From assembly GCF_900156065.1 (NCBI RefSeq), contig NZ_FTNF01000009.1, forward strand, positions 62,001 through 126,000: a DNA stretch of 64,000 nucleotides. The letters run 5' to 3'. Positions 9,019 through 17,758 of this stretch are shown one piece after another; the first letter of the stretch is position 1; the number at the start of each line of letters is the position of its first letter. The notes under the pieces were generated by a model that did not search any database, was not told the DNA's origin, and saw nothing but the letters and a program-made list of their open reading frames with translations. Position numbers and translations under genes: made by a program. This stretch comes from Micromonospora avicenniae. Its GTDB lineage: Bacteria > Actinomycetota > Actinomycetes > Mycobacteriales > Micromonosporaceae.

Positions 9019-9497
9019 TTTTTCCGACCTTCCGTCCCGTCTGCGGGCACGGTCATGCCAGGTTCCTCTCCACTACCGATGACCTCCAGCAGGAACTCGC
9101 GGATCACCGCCGCCTTCTCGGGGTCGGCGTCGACCGAGGTGAGCGGCCGCCCGGACCGGATCAGGACGCTCAACCCCGCCAACCGTTCGTGGCCGGCGGG
9201 AGTGATGGCGAGCCGTACGCTGCGCCGGTCGCTGTCGTTGCGCTGCCGTTCGACCAGCCCGTCACGTTCGAGGGTGTCGACGATCCCGGTCAGCGTGGCC
9301 GGCCGCACGAAACAGCGTTCGGCCACCTCGCGGTGCGGCAGGGGGCCGTGCTTGTCGAGCGTCATGAGGGCGACCATCCCGGCCTGGGTGAGGTTGAACT
9401 TCTCCGCGAGGAAGCGGTTCCACCGCTGGGTGACCACGTGACCGGCCAGGGCCAGGAGGCGGCCCATCGGTACGTCGTTGAGGGTGACGAGATCCAC
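9012..9497 (-). CDS. MarR family transcriptional regulator of the ABC exporter
   Basis: A 161-aa winged-helix protein. The N-terminal dimer helix (VDLVTLNDVPMGRLLAL) is followed by the wHTH region LTQAGMVALMTLDKHGPLPHREVAERCFVRPATLTGIVDTLERDGLVERQ and the wing DSDRRSVRLAITPAG. MarR proteins usually repress an adjacent exporter and release DNA on binding a drug-like ligand. The GTG at 9497 is preferred over the in-frame GTG at 9533: a TTGGTA-17-TAACCT promoter ends 7 nt before it, predicting a leaderless mRNA, and the operator at 9504-9529 would otherwise be coding. It is the first gene of the marR-ABC-ABC operon and is probably autoregulated. Confidence 0.88.
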   Translation of the reverse strand: MDLVTLNDVPMGRLLALAGHVVTQRWNRFLAEKFNLTQAGMVALMTLDKHGPLPHREVAERCFVRPATLTGIVDTLERDGLVERQRNDSDRRSVRLAITPAGHERLAGLSVLIRSGRPLTSVDADPEKAAVIREFLLEVIGSGEEPGMTVPADGTEGRKKC

Positions 9498-9503
9498 GAC
9501 CAA

Positions 9504-9529
9504 CAGGTTAGCTACCTGATGGTCAGGTA
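9504..9529 (-). promoter_or_regulatory. MarR-type operator with three CAGGTA-like half-sites over the promoter
   Basis: TACCTGA (9513-9519) and TCAGGTA (9523-9529) form a perfect palindrome with a 3-bp spacer. CAGGT (9504-9508) and ACCTG (9514-9518) form a second, overlapping palindrome. On the minus strand these sites cover the -10 box TAACCT (9505-9510) and the spacer of the predicted marR promoter. The palindrome also includes the stop codon of the upstream DoxX-like gene (9523-9525). Confidence 0.65.
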
Positions 9530-9969
9530 CCAAACGAAATTACCGCTGCGGTGGCGATGAAGGCGATCTGCAGCGCCGTACGGGGTCCCAGTGGCGTGAC
9601 CGGTCGTCCGCCCAGGTTGAGCCGGCGTCGTGCCGCCGAGACGTTGGCCGGGAACATCGCGAGCATCAGCAGTCCCAGTCCGGCCGCTGCCCAGCGGGCC
9701 GTGGCCGGAATGAGCAGGGCCGCCGCGCCGGCCAGTTCGAGCACGCCGGTCACGCTGACCAGGAGGGCCGGCCGGGGCAGGCGTGACGGGACCATGGCGA
9801 CCAGGCCGGATCTGCGGGGCTCGGTGAAGTGCGCGAGCCCGGTGAGCGCGAACATGGCGGCCAGTCCGACCCGGAGTGCGTCGGTCGTGCCGTCCAGGGG
9901 GTCGAAGCCGGCCAGCCCGGCGATCCGGGCCAGTGCGAAACCGGCGATCAGGGTGATCAGCGGAGCCAT
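9523..9969 (-). CDS. DoxX-like family small membrane protein
   Basis: A 148-aa protein with four hydrophobic helices (about 3-20, 30-48, 65-88, 95-115) and LRVGLAAMFALTGLAHFTEPRR, typical of DoxX/DoxX-like proteins. Roles in this group are poorly defined. Some members act with thiol or oxidative-stress enzymes. The ATG at 9969 has an excellent GAGGAGGAC ribosome site. It is divergent from a TetR gene, with two matching palindromes between them, so it is the likely TetR target. Its stop codon lies inside the marR operator, and read-through into the exporter operon is possible. Confidence 0.75.
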   Translation of the reverse strand: MAPLITLIAGFALARIAGLAGFDPLDGTTDALRVGLAAMFALTGLAHFTEPRRSGLVAMVPSRLPRPALLVSVTGVLELAGAAALLIPATARWAAAGLGLLMLAMFPANVSAARRRLNLGGRPVTPLGPRTALQIAFIATAAVISFGT

Positions 9970-9991
9970 GACGTCCTCCTCGACTGCGAAA

Positions 9992-10006
9992 CTTGTCATC
10001 GACAAG
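9992..10006. promoter_or_regulatory. TetR operator, copy 1
   Basis: CTTGTC-ATC-GACAAG is a perfect 6-bp palindrome with a 3-bp spacer, 23 bp before the doxX-like start codon. A second copy of the same design lies at 10024-10042, beside the tetR start. Paired identical half-sites between divergent genes are the usual layout for TetR autoregulation plus target control. Confidence 0.7.
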
Positions 10007-10023
10007 ATTGCGCCCCGAGTGCC

Positions 10024-10042
10024 ATCTTGTCAATGGCAAGAT
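10024..10042. promoter_or_regulatory. TetR operator, copy 2
   Basis: The sequence ATCTTGTC-AAT-GGCAAGAT has one mismatch in 8-bp arms and the same CTTGTC-N3-GnCAAG core as copy 1. It ends at the first base of the TAGGAT -10 box (10042-10047), which is 6 nt before the tetR ATG. Binding here would block a leaderless tetR transcript. Confidence 0.7.
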
Positions 10043-10053
10043 AGGATCGCGGC

Positions 10054-10617
10054 ATGACCCAGACGCGTGGCTACCATCACGGCGATCTGCGCCGTGCCCT
10101 GCTCGACGCCGCGGTGGAGGCGATCGGTGAATCCGGTCCCGCCGCTCTCAGCCTGCGAGACCTCGCCCGGCGGGCCGGAGTTTCGCACGCCGCACCCGCG
10201 CATCACTTCGGCGACAAGGCCGGCCTGCTCACCGCGCTCGCCGTGCAGGGGTTCGACCTGCTCGCCGGGACCCTGCGCGACGCGGGCGACGACCTGCTCG
10301 CTGCCGGCGTCGCGTACGTGGACTTCGCGGTCCGGCACCGCGCGCACTTCGAGGTGATGTTCCGGCCGGACCTCTACCGAGCGCACGACCCGGAGGTGCG
10401 GGCCGCCAGCGACCGGGCCGGCGGCGTGCTGCGCGACCGGGTGGCCGGCCTACCGGCGCGCGACGGTGGCGCGGGCGACCCCGGGCGGGACGCCCTCGCC
10501 GCCTGGTCGATCGTGCACGGCTTCGCCACCCTCTGGCTCGCCGGCGCGCTGCCGCCCCGCGTCGGCGACGACCCGCGCGAGGCCGCCCGGGTCGTCATCC
10601 GCCGCCTCTTCGAGTAG
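10054..10617 (+). CDS. TetR family transcriptional regulator (WHG-type C-terminal domain)
   Basis: A 187-aa regulator. The N-terminal helix-turn-helix is GYHHGDLRRALLDAAVEAIGE...LSLRDLARRAGVSHAAPAHHFGDKAGLLTAL, the TetR_N pattern. The C-terminal half, with AWSIVHGFATLWLAGALPP, is the WHG domain (TetR_C_13-like). It is divergent from the DoxX-like membrane protein gene, with two identical-design operators between them. A TAGGAT box 6 nt before the ATG predicts a leaderless mRNA under autorepression. The inducing ligand is unknown. Confidence 0.9.
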   Translation: MTQTRGYHHGDLRRALLDAAVEAIGESGPAALSLRDLARRAGVSHAAPAHHFGDKAGLLTALAVQGFDLLAGTLRDAGDDLLAAGVAYVDFAVRHRAHFEVMFRPDLYRAHDPEVRAASDRAGGVLRDRVAGLPARDGGAGDPGRDALAAWSIVHGFATLWLAGALPPRVGDDPREAARVVIRRLFE

Positions 10618-10708
10618 GCGCGGAAGGCGTCCAGCGCTACATATTGACGCACGTCGTGATCCGGCTGTAAACAAGGTGCACTGATGGCGCGTCCGCGGAG
10701 GTGGCCCG

Positions 10709-11839
10709 ATGCGACGATCTCTGGTCCTCCTGACCGTGCTGCTCCTGCTCGCCACGGCCGTGCCGGGGGCGGCGACCGCGGCACCGGCCCCCGCCGGAAC
10801 GCGCCCGGGAGCCCGCGCCGCCACCGTGAGCGCGGGAGCGAGCCCCGTGCAGGTCTACGGCGCCTGGCACTGCGGCAACGACTACTGCACCTGGGGTACG
10901 GTCCGTGGCCTCGCCGAGTTCGACAGCCAGAACCGCTGGCTCGTCGACCGCGGCGACGGTCGCCCTTCGGTCAACCTGGTCGTACTGAGCTTCGTCAACC
11001 CGCTGGCGCTGCTGCGCCAGACCACGGACCAGGCCACGCTCGACGGCGTTCCCCGGGGCATGACCCCCGAGATCGTCAACTACTTCACCTCGCGGGGCGT
11101 CCGGGTGATGCTCTCCATCGGCGGCATCACCTACACCGACGACTGGGACGCCGCGCTCGCCGAGAACCCGATGCTCTTCGGTCAGCGCGCCGCAGCGGTC
11201 GCCAGCCGGCTCGGGGTCGGCATCGAGATCGACTACGAGCAGAACACCGACCCGAACCTCGCCGGGCTCCAGGCCTTCATCGACGCGTACCGGGCGGTGC
11301 ACCCGTACGACGCCACCGGCGTCCGGCCGGAGGCTCGGCTCACCATCGACGTCGCGGCCGGTGACCGCTGGCTGATCGCGTTGAACCGGAAGGCCACCGC
11401 CGACTGGCTGCGGACGGACCGACCGGTGCTGGACTACGCCAACGCCATGGTCTCCGCCCGGCCCGCCTCGGCCGACGCCTCCCAGGACAACTGGCAGGAG
11501 CACGTCGACGGCAAGCCGCAGTTCAGCCCGTCGGTGCCGCCGCTAGCGCCCGCCAAGTTCACCGGCGGCATCTACATCGCCTACGGGGGCAGGGCGCTGC
11601 CCGAGTGCGTCGACTACGCCACCTCAGTGCAACGAGCGACCGCCCCGTACGTCCAGACGGTCGCCCCCAACGGCGCGGGCACGACGGCCGGCATGCTCGG
11701 CTTCATGTTCTGGGCCGCCGAACGCCCCTCCACCCGTGGCATCGGCACCGTTCCTCCGTACACCTGCGCCGGTGGGGTCGGCGCCGGCGCGACCGCGCTG
11801 GACGTCCCGGTGCCGATGCCGCCGCTGCGGCAGGGCTGA
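10709..11839 (+). CDS. Secreted glycoside hydrolase family 18-like protein
   Basis: A 376-aa protein with an N-terminal signal peptide (hydrophobic 4-20, AATAAPAPA cleavage region). The GH18 barrel marks are VMLSIGGITY at 133-142 (SxGG motif) and GIEIDYEQN at 171-179, where Glu177 fits the catalytic acid and Asp175 its helper. The canonical DxxDxDxE is reduced at its first two positions, so it may be a chitinase with altered specificity or an endo-beta-N-acetylglucosaminidase-like enzyme. Two Cys in WHCGNDYC may form a disulfide. There is no carbohydrate-binding module and no clear regulator beside it. Confidence 0.75.
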   Translation: MRRSLVLLTVLLLLATAVPGAATAAPAPAGTRPGARAATVSAGASPVQVYGAWHCGNDYCTWGTVRGLAEFDSQNRWLVDRGDGRPSVNLVVLSFVNPLALLRQTTDQATLDGVPRGMTPEIVNYFTSRGVRVMLSIGGITYTDDWDAALAENPMLFGQRAAAVASRLGVGIEIDYEQNTDPNLAGLQAFIDAYRAVHPYDATGVRPEARLTIDVAAGDRWLIALNRKATADWLRTDRPVLDYANAMVSARPASADASQDNWQEHVDGKPQFSPSVPPLAPAKFTGGIYIAYGGRALPECVDYATSVQRATAPYVQTVAPNGAGTTAGMLGFMFWAAERPSTRGIGTVPPYTCAGGVGAGATALDVPVPMPPLRQG

Positions 11840-11884
11840 CCGGCCGTCTCGCGAGGCCGGCCAGCGGACTCGCGCGAGCCCGGG

Positions 11885-13464
<1,580 letters not shown>

Positions 13465-13477
13465 CGGTGGTCGGGAG

Positions 13478-14098
13478 CTAGCCGAGCAGCAGGGCCAGCG
13501 CGAGCCCGGCCATCAGCGTGGCGATCACGCCGTCCAGGACCCGCCAGGCGGCCCTACGCGCCAGCAGCGGGGCGAGCCGGTGCGCTGCCCCGCCGAGCGC
13601 GGTGAACCAGACCGCGCTGGCCAGGGTGGCGCCGACGCCGAAGAGCCAGCGGTGTGGGTGCTGCTGGGCGATTCCGCCGAGGAGGAGCACGGTGTCGAGG
13701 TAGACGTGCGGGTTCAGGTAGGTGAAGGCGATGCAGGCCAGCAGGGTGGCGCCCAGGGTGGCCGGCGGCCGGTCGGTGGGCACCAGCGCGCCGGGCCGCA
13801 GGGCGCGGCGGGCGGCGAGCGCCGCGTAGCAGAGCAGGAACGCGGCGCCGCCCCAGCGGATCGTGGTGAGCAGGACGGGCCGGCCGGTCACCAGCGTGCC
13901 GACTCCCGCGATGCCCGCCCCGATCAGCAGCGCGTCCGAGGCGGCGCAGGTGAGGACGACGGGTACGACGTGCTCCCGGCGCAGGCCCTGACGCAGGACG
14001 AAGGCGTTCTGCGCCCCGATGGCGACGATCAGGGCGATGGAGACGGAGAAGCCGGCGGCGGCGGAGCTGAGCACGTCACCGACCGTAGGTGAGCGCAT
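13478..14098 (-). CDS. LysE/ArgO family amino acid exporter
   Basis: A 206-aa membrane protein with about six helices. IVAIGAQNAFVLRQGLRREHVVPVV is the LysE/ArgO N-terminal signature, and AFTYLNPHVYLDTVLLLGG is the conserved central segment with the Asn-Pro-His motif. It exports basic amino acids such as lysine or arginine. It is divergent from a LysG/ArgP-like LysR regulator, the classic arrangement for induction by the exported amino acid. The ATG at 14098 is used. A GTG eight codons further in (14074) is also possible. Confidence 0.9.
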   Translation of the reverse strand: MRSPTVGDVLSSAAAGFSVSIALIVAIGAQNAFVLRQGLRREHVVPVVLTCAASDALLIGAGIAGVGTLVTGRPVLLTTIRWGGAAFLLCYAALAARRALRPGALVPTDRPPATLGATLLACIAFTYLNPHVYLDTVLLLGGIAQQHPHRWLFGVGATLASAVWFTALGGAAHRLAPLLARRAAWRVLDGVIATLMAGLALALLLG

Positions 14099-14109
14099 TG
14101 CATGAGTCG

Positions 14110-14132
14110 AACTAAAGATTTTGAGGCTAGTT
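14110..14132. promoter_or_regulatory. Candidate LysR binding site between exporter and regulator
   Basis: AACTA (14110-14114) and TAGTT (14128-14132) form an inverted repeat with a 13-bp spacer in an unusually AT-rich stretch between the divergent lysE-like and lysR genes. The right arm touches the TAAGCT -10 box (14132-14137) of the lysR gene, consistent with autoregulation. Confidence 0.5.
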
Positions 14133-14143
14133 AAGCTGTGCTG

Positions 14144-15040
14144 ATGGAAGGGCTCGACTTCGTCCAGCTGCGTACCCTCGCCGCCGTGGTCTCGGAGGGC
14201 AGCTTCGAGGCGGCGGCCCGGCTGCTGCACGTCACCCCGTCGGCCGTGAGTCAGCGGGTCAAGGCCCTGGAGGAGGCGGTCGGGCAGGTGCTCGTCCGGC
14301 GGGCCCGCCCCTGCGTGGCCACCGAGGCGGGCGCGCCACTGCTGCGTCTCGCTGGTCAACTCGTACTCCTGGAGCGGGAGGCGCTGGCCGACGCCCGCGG
14401 CCCGCTCACCGGCGCCGGTACGCGGACCCGGCTGGCCGTGGTGGTGAACGCGGACTCGCTCGCCACCTGGTTCCCCGCCGCGTTGGCCCGGCTGCCCGAA
14501 GGGCTGGAGCTCTCCCTCGACATCCGGCAGGAGGATCAGGACCACACCGCCGAACTGCTCCGCGACGGGGTGGTGACGGCGGCGGTGACCGCGCAGCGCG
14601 AGGCGGTCCAGGGCTGCCGGGTACGTCGGCTCGGTGCCATGCGCTACCGGGCGCTGGCCGCCCCGGCGATGGCCGCGACGCACTTCGCCGAGGGGATGAC
14701 CCCGGCGGCGCTGGCCGCCGCGCCGGCGGTCGTCTTCGATCGGAAGGACCGGTTGCAGCACCGCTTCATCCGCACGTTGACCGGACAGACGCTCGACCCG
14801 CCCGTGCACTACGTGCCGTCGGTGCCGGCGTTCAGCGAAACCATCCGGCACGGGCTCGGCTGGGGTCTGGTGCCCGAGCAGATCGCCGAGGACGACCTGG
14901 CGTCCGGGGCGTGCGTCGACATCACCCCGGGCCGGCAGGTGGACGTGCCGCTGTACTGGCAGCACTGGCGGCTGGAGTCGGCGGCGCTGAACGCCCTCAC
15001 CGCCGCCGTACGCGCGGTGGCCGCCGACACCCTCCGCTGA
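14144..15040 (+). CDS. LysR family regulator, ArgP/LysG type
   Basis: A 298-aa LysR regulator. The N-terminal HTH is LDFVQLRTLAAVVSEGSFEAAARLLHVTPSAVSQRVKALEEAVGQVLV. The substrate-binding half includes LAVVVNADSLATWFPAAL and FDRKDRLQHRFI, the pattern of ArgP/LysG/IciA proteins that sense Lys or Arg. It is divergent from the LysE/ArgO exporter it probably activates. The ATG at 14144 is chosen because a TAAGCT box lies 6 nt upstream, predicting a leaderless mRNA. A GTG at 14138 is also in frame. Confidence 0.9.
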   Translation: MEGLDFVQLRTLAAVVSEGSFEAAARLLHVTPSAVSQRVKALEEAVGQVLVRRARPCVATEAGAPLLRLAGQLVLLEREALADARGPLTGAGTRTRLAVVVNADSLATWFPAALARLPEGLELSLDIRQEDQDHTAELLRDGVVTAAVTAQREAVQGCRVRRLGAMRYRALAAPAMAATHFAEGMTPAALAAAPAVVFDRKDRLQHRFIRTLTGQTLDPPVHYVPSVPAFSETIRHGLGWGLVPEQIAEDDLASGACVDITPGRQVDVPLYWQHWRLESAALNALTAAVRAVAADTLR

Positions 15041-15051
15041 CAAGACCCGGA

Positions 15052-15079
15052 CGGGGCCCCTTCACCTGGGCGGGCCCCG
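15052..15079. terminator. Hairpin between convergent lysR and accA3
   Basis: CGGGGCCC (15052-15059) and GGGCCCCG (15072-15079) pair over a 12-nt loop in the 49-bp gap between convergent stop codons. A bidirectional terminator is likely. There is no T tract. Confidence 0.6.
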
Positions 15080-15089
15080 CCGGGAGAGG

Positions 15090-16844
15090 TCAGGAGATGG
15101 TGCAGATCGCGGCGCCCGCGGTGATCACCGCGCCGACGTCCGCGGTCAGGCCACTGATCGTGCCAGCCTTGTGCGCGTGCAGCGGCTGCTCCATCTTCAT
15201 CGCCTCCAGCACCACGATCAGATCACCCTCGGCGACGGTGTCCCCGTCCGCCACGGCGACCTTGACGATGGTGCCCTGCATGGGGGAGGTGAGCGCGTCG
15301 CCGCTGACCGTGGCGCCGGTCTTGGCGGCACCACCGCCCCGGCGGGCCGGCTTGCGGGCGGCCGGCGCGGCCGTGCTCGTGCCCGCACCGAGACCGGCCG
15401 GCAGGGTGACCTCCAGCCGCTTGCCGCCCACCTCGACCACGACGGTCTCCCGTTCGGCCGGCTCGGCGGCGGGGCCGGGAGTCGCGGTGAACGGCGGGAC
15501 CGTGTTGTCGAACTCGGTCTCGATCCACCGGGTGTGCACGGTGAACGGCTCCGAGGTGAAGGCCGGGTCCCGGACCACCAGGCGATGGAACGGCAGGGCC
15601 GTCGCCATGCCCTCGGCAACCATCTCGTCGAGCGCCCGGCGGGCCCGCTCCAACGCCTCGGTCCGGGTCTCCCCGACGATGATCACCTTGGCCAGCAGCG
15701 AGTCGAAGTTGCCACCGATCACGTCGCCGGCCGAGATGCCGGCGTCCACCCGTACGCCGGGGCCGGTCGGCAGCCGCAGCGCGGTGATGGCACCCGGGGC
15801 GGGCAGGAAGTTGCGGCCGGGATCCTCGCCGTTGATCCGGAACTCGATGGCGTGCCCACGAGGGGTCGGGTCCCCGGCGAAGCGCAGCTTCTCCCCGTCC
15901 GCGATGCGGAACTGCTCGCGGACGAGGTCGATGCCGGCGGTCTCCTCGGTGACCGGGTGCTCGACCTGGAGCCGGGTGTTCACCTCCAGGAAGGAGATGG
16001 TGCCGTCGCCGCCGACCAGGTACTCGACGGTGCCGGCACCGTGGTAGCCGGCCTCGCGGCAGATCGCCTTGGCGCTCTCGTGGATCTGCGCGCGCTGGGC
16101 GTCGGTGAGGAACGGCGCGGGCGCCTCCTCGACCAGCTTCTGGTGTCGCCGCTGGAGTGAGCAGTCCCGGGTGCCCACCACGATCACGTTGCCGTGCTGG
16201 TCGGCCAGGACCTGCGCCTCGACGTGGCGCGGCTTGTCCAGGTAGCGCTCGACGAAGCACTCACCGCGGCCGAACGCGGCGACCGCCTCGCGGGTGGCCG
16301 ACTCGAACAGCTGCGGGATCTCCTCCATGGTGCGGGCGACCTTGAGGCCGCGCCCGCCACCGCCGAAGGCGGCCTTGATGGCGACCGGCAGCCCGTGGTC
16401 GACGGCGAACGCCATCACCTCGTCGGCGCTGGCGACCGGGTCCGGGGTGCCGGGGACCAGCGGCGCGCCGGCGCGCTGGGCGATGTGCCGGGCGGTCACC
16501 TTGTCGCCGAGGTCGCGGATCGCCTGGGGGGTCGGGCCGATCCAGGTCAGCCCCGCGTCGATGACGGCCTGGGCGAAGTCGGCGTTCTCGGAGAGGAACC
16601 CGTAGCCCGGGTGCACGGCGTCGGCCCCGGACCTGGCCGCGACGTCGATCAGCTTGTCGATGCGCAGGTAGCTGTCCGCCGCGGTGTCGCCGCCCAGGGC
16701 GTACGCCTGGTCGGCGAGCGTCGCGTGCAGCGCGTCCCGGTCGGAGTCGGCGTAGACGGCGACGCTCTCCAGACCGGCGTCGCGGCAGGCGCGAATGACG
16801 CGAACGGCGATCTCGCCGCGGTTGGCGATGAGTACCTTACGCAC
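15090..16844 (-). CDS. accA3: Acyl-CoA carboxylase alpha subunit (biotin carboxylase plus biotin carrier)
   Basis: A 584-aa fusion. The biotin carboxylase N-domain starts [21 protein letters not shown], the ATP-grasp domain has [13 protein letters not shown] and [15 protein letters not shown], and the C-terminal biotin carrier has EAMKMEQP with the biotinylated Lys550. A variable Ala/Lys-rich linker at about 480-515 joins them. It carboxylates biotin for the carboxyltransferase AccD5 (31732-33315) with AccE (24409-24621), making methylmalonyl-CoA and malonyl-CoA. The ATG at 16844 follows GGGAGGAG. The gene is separate from its partners, about 15 kb from accD. Confidence 0.95.
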   Translation of the reverse strand: MRKVLIANRGEIAVRVIRACRDAGLESVAVYADSDRDALHATLADQAYALGGDTAADSYLRIDKLIDVAARSGADAVHPGYGFLSENADFAQAVIDAGLTWIGPTPQAIRDLGDKVTARHIAQRAGAPLVPGTPDPVASADEVMAFAVDHGLPVAIKAAFGGGGRGLKVARTMEEIPQLFESATREAVAAFGRGECFVERYLDKPRHVEAQVLADQHGNVIVVGTRDCSLQRRHQKLVEEAPAPFLTDAQRAQIHESAKAICREAGYHGAGTVEYLVGGDGTISFLEVNTRLQVEHPVTEETAGIDLVREQFRIADGEKLRFAGDPTPRGHAIEFRINGEDPGRNFLPAPGAITALRLPTGPGVRVDAGISAGDVIGGNFDSLLAKVIIVGETRTEALERARRALDEMVAEGMATALPFHRLVVRDPAFTSEPFTVHTRWIETEFDNTVPPFTATPGPAAEPAERETVVVEVGGKRLEVTLPAGLGAGTSTAAPAARKPARRGGGAAKTGATVSGDALTSPMQGTIVKVAVADGDTVAEGDLIVVLEAMKMEQPLHAHKAGTISGLTADVGAVITAGAAICTIS

Positions 16845-16949
16845 CGTGGGGCTCCTCCCGGGAGGTCGTTGCCCGGGAGTGTATAGGCCACCGAAGTGGC
16901 CCTAACGATCGCTCAGTGCGGGTTGGGGCGCGGTCACATCGCGCCTTAG

Positions 16950-16966
16950 TCAACTTTGCCTAATAC
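16950..16966 (+). promoter_or_regulatory. padR promoter with TCAACTTTG site
   Basis: A TAATAC -10 box (16961-16966) lies 9 nt before the padR GTG. TCAACTTTGC (16950-16959) sits directly upstream and resembles the perfect palindrome TCAACGTTGA at 17603-17612 before the neighbouring exporter. A shared PadR operator is inferred. Confidence 0.5.
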
Positions 16967-16975
16967 GCTTCTTCC

Positions 16976-17602
16976 GTGTCTGCCACGCGAATGATGATTC
17001 TCGGTCTGGTCCGGTGGATGCAGCCCGTGCACGGCTACGACGTGCGACGCGAGCTGCTCAGCTGGAGCGCCGACAAGTGGGCGAACGTGCAGCCCGGCTC
17101 GATCTACCACGCACTGCGCAAGCTGACCGAGGAGGGGCTGCTGCGGACGGTCGCGACCGAGCAGGTCGGCGGCCGTCCGGCCCGTACGACGTACGAGATC
17201 ACCGAGAAGGGGCAGGAGGAGTTCGAGTCGCTGCTGCGTGGGCTCTGGTGGCAGTTGAACGAGCCGGCGGATCCGTTCGCGGCGGCCTTCTCGTTCCTGC
17301 CGGCGCTGCCGCGCGACGAGGCGGCGGCCGCCCTGCGTAACCGGGCGAACCTGCTGCGGGCCGGCATGGCGTGGATGCGGACCTCGTTGGAGTCGGACTG
17401 GCTGCGCGACACCAAGCCGGTCCACGTGGGGTGGATGTTCGAGCTCTGGACGGGGCGGGCGGAAGCCGAGGCGGCCTGGTGCGATCGCATCGCGGAACGT
17501 ATCGACTCCGGTGTGTCGTACCTGCCTGCTGGACTTGAACGGGCGGAAGGTTGGTCCGGGTGGGAGCAGCGCCTGCCCAGGCATCCGTCCCAATCTGAAT
17601 AA
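16976..17602 (+). CDS. PadR family transcriptional regulator
   Basis: A 208-aa PadR protein with winged helix MMILGLVRWMQPVHGYDVRRELLSWSADKWANVQPGSIYHALRKLTEEGLL and wing RPARTTYEITEKGQEEF, followed by the C-terminal helical dimer domain (Vir-like, about 95-190). PadR proteins typically repress an adjacent drug exporter. Here an ABC exporter pair follows on the same strand after 156 bp. Its stop codon abuts the palindrome TCAACGTTGA. The GTG at 16976 gives a near-leaderless transcript. Confidence 0.9.
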   Translation: MSATRMMILGLVRWMQPVHGYDVRRELLSWSADKWANVQPGSIYHALRKLTEEGLLRTVATEQVGGRPARTTYEITEKGQEEFESLLRGLWWQLNEPADPFAAAFSFLPALPRDEAAAALRNRANLLRAGMAWMRTSLESDWLRDTKPVHVGWMFELWTGRAEAEAAWCDRIAERIDSGVSYLPAGLERAEGWSGWEQRLPRHPSQSE

Positions 17603-17612
17603 TCAACGTTGA
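17603..17612. promoter_or_regulatory. Candidate PadR operator TCAACGTTGA
   Basis: A perfect 10-bp palindrome immediately after the padR stop codon. It overlaps a possible -35 TTGACC (17609-17614) followed by TAGCCT (17633-17638), which would drive the DrrAB-like genes. A near copy lies in the padR promoter. Confidence 0.55.
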
Positions 17613-17758
17613 CCAGAAAAGCTATATCGCGTTAGCCTCTTCGCGACGTACGGGGAAGCACGCCGTCCCGCGCTGCCCACCAGCGGCCCGGGCGGCGGCC
17701 GAACGCGCTGCCTTCCCCGCCGACCGGCCGTACCGGCCCGGACGACCAGGAGCACGCA

